NCBI GenBank assembly: GCA_023390485.1
Contig: JAEWCT010000269.1
Location: 1 to 14,519, forward strand
Direction of reading: 5' to 3'
Source: Pseudomonadota bacterium
GTDB lineage: Bacteria; Pseudomonadota; Alphaproteobacteria; Rhizobiales; Hyphomicrobiaceae
DNA length: 14,519 bases
The translations under genes were made by a program, and so were the position numbers. Under the pieces are notes generated by a model that did not search any database, was not told the DNA's origin, and saw nothing but the letters and a program-made list of their open reading frames with translations. Positions 14,477-14,519 of the stretch are shown here, piece after piece (the first letter of the stretch is position 1; every line of letters starts with the position of its first letter).

Positions 14477-14519
14477 CGGAGCACTCCCATCAAATAGACG
14501 AAGGTGAAGACGCCGATCC
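14473..14519 (-). CDS. cyoC: Cytochrome bo3 ubiquinol oxidase subunit III, last 14 residues
   Basis: Only the C-terminal tail, IGVFTFVYLMGVLR and stop, is inside the window. The hydrophobic tail with TFVYL fits the end of CyoC, and the TGA overlaps the cyoD ATG as ATGA. The call rests mainly on this overlap and the cyo gene order, as so few residues are visible. Confidence 0.75.
   Translation of the reverse strand, partial: IGVFTFVYLMGVLR

Noticed and set aside
1..14519. CRISPR arrays, insertion sequences, or foreign islands
   Set aside because: No regularly spaced repeats, transposase motifs, or clear shift in base composition; the genes are ordinary chromosomal functions.

Overview
The window looks like chromosomal core DNA of a GC-rich alphaproteobacterium, most likely of the Rhizobiales/Hyphomicrobiales. 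Supporting signs are an alphaproteobacterial-type tRNA-His (G1:U72, A73, no G-1), a RegB/RegA-type redox two-component system, a cyo oxidase operon with a SURF1 gene, a PleC/DivJ/PdhS-like histidine kinase, and a mosaic palindromic repeat of the kind scattered through rhizobial genomes. A Hyphomicrobium-like genus is possible but cannot be proven from this stretch. I see no transposase, phage gene, CRISPR array or plasmid function.

Layout. (1) 1-3445, minus strand: coaBC, dut, cysK and a moeB/HesA-type gene cut by the window start. CoaBC couples cysteine to phosphopantothenate, CysK makes cysteine, and the MoeB-type enzyme adenylates sulfur-carrier proteins, so three of the four touch sulfur or cysteine chemistry. 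(2) 3567-4088, plus: a periplasmic PCuAC copper chaperone. (3) 4089-6448, plus: a 428-bp leader with two hairpins, then a 643-residue symporter that seems to fuse a DUF4212-like small subunit to a VC_2705-type SSS large subunit, with the usual sodium-site residues not visible. Its stop codon is the first three bases of a palindromic repeat (6446-6550). (4) 6636-8135, plus: glpD, the FAD glycerol-3-phosphate dehydrogenase. (5) 8151-10180, minus: a small nine-cysteine protein of unknown function, then a cytosolic histidine kinase with no partner regulator. (6) 10202-11239: a 64-residue helical protein, a hairpin-rich gap, tRNA-His on the plus strand, a perfect 20-bp tandem duplication, and a 61-residue two-helix membrane protein. 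(7) 11352-14519, minus: cyoC (tail only), cyoD, SURF1, regB, regA. The junctions overlap or are short (ATGA, GTGA, 47 bp, 11-bp overlap), suggesting a single transcript.

How the parts work together. The right end joins a bo3-type quinol oxidase, its assembly factor and the redox two-component system that usually controls respiration. GlpD feeds electrons into the same quinone pool. The PCuAC chaperone could serve copper delivery to oxidases elsewhere in the genome. The most novel-looking items are the fused and apparently sodium-site-degenerate symporter, the nine-cysteine protein with its upstream direct repeats, and the placement of regBA behind cyo-SURF1. All gene calls rest on reading motifs by eye, without database searches.
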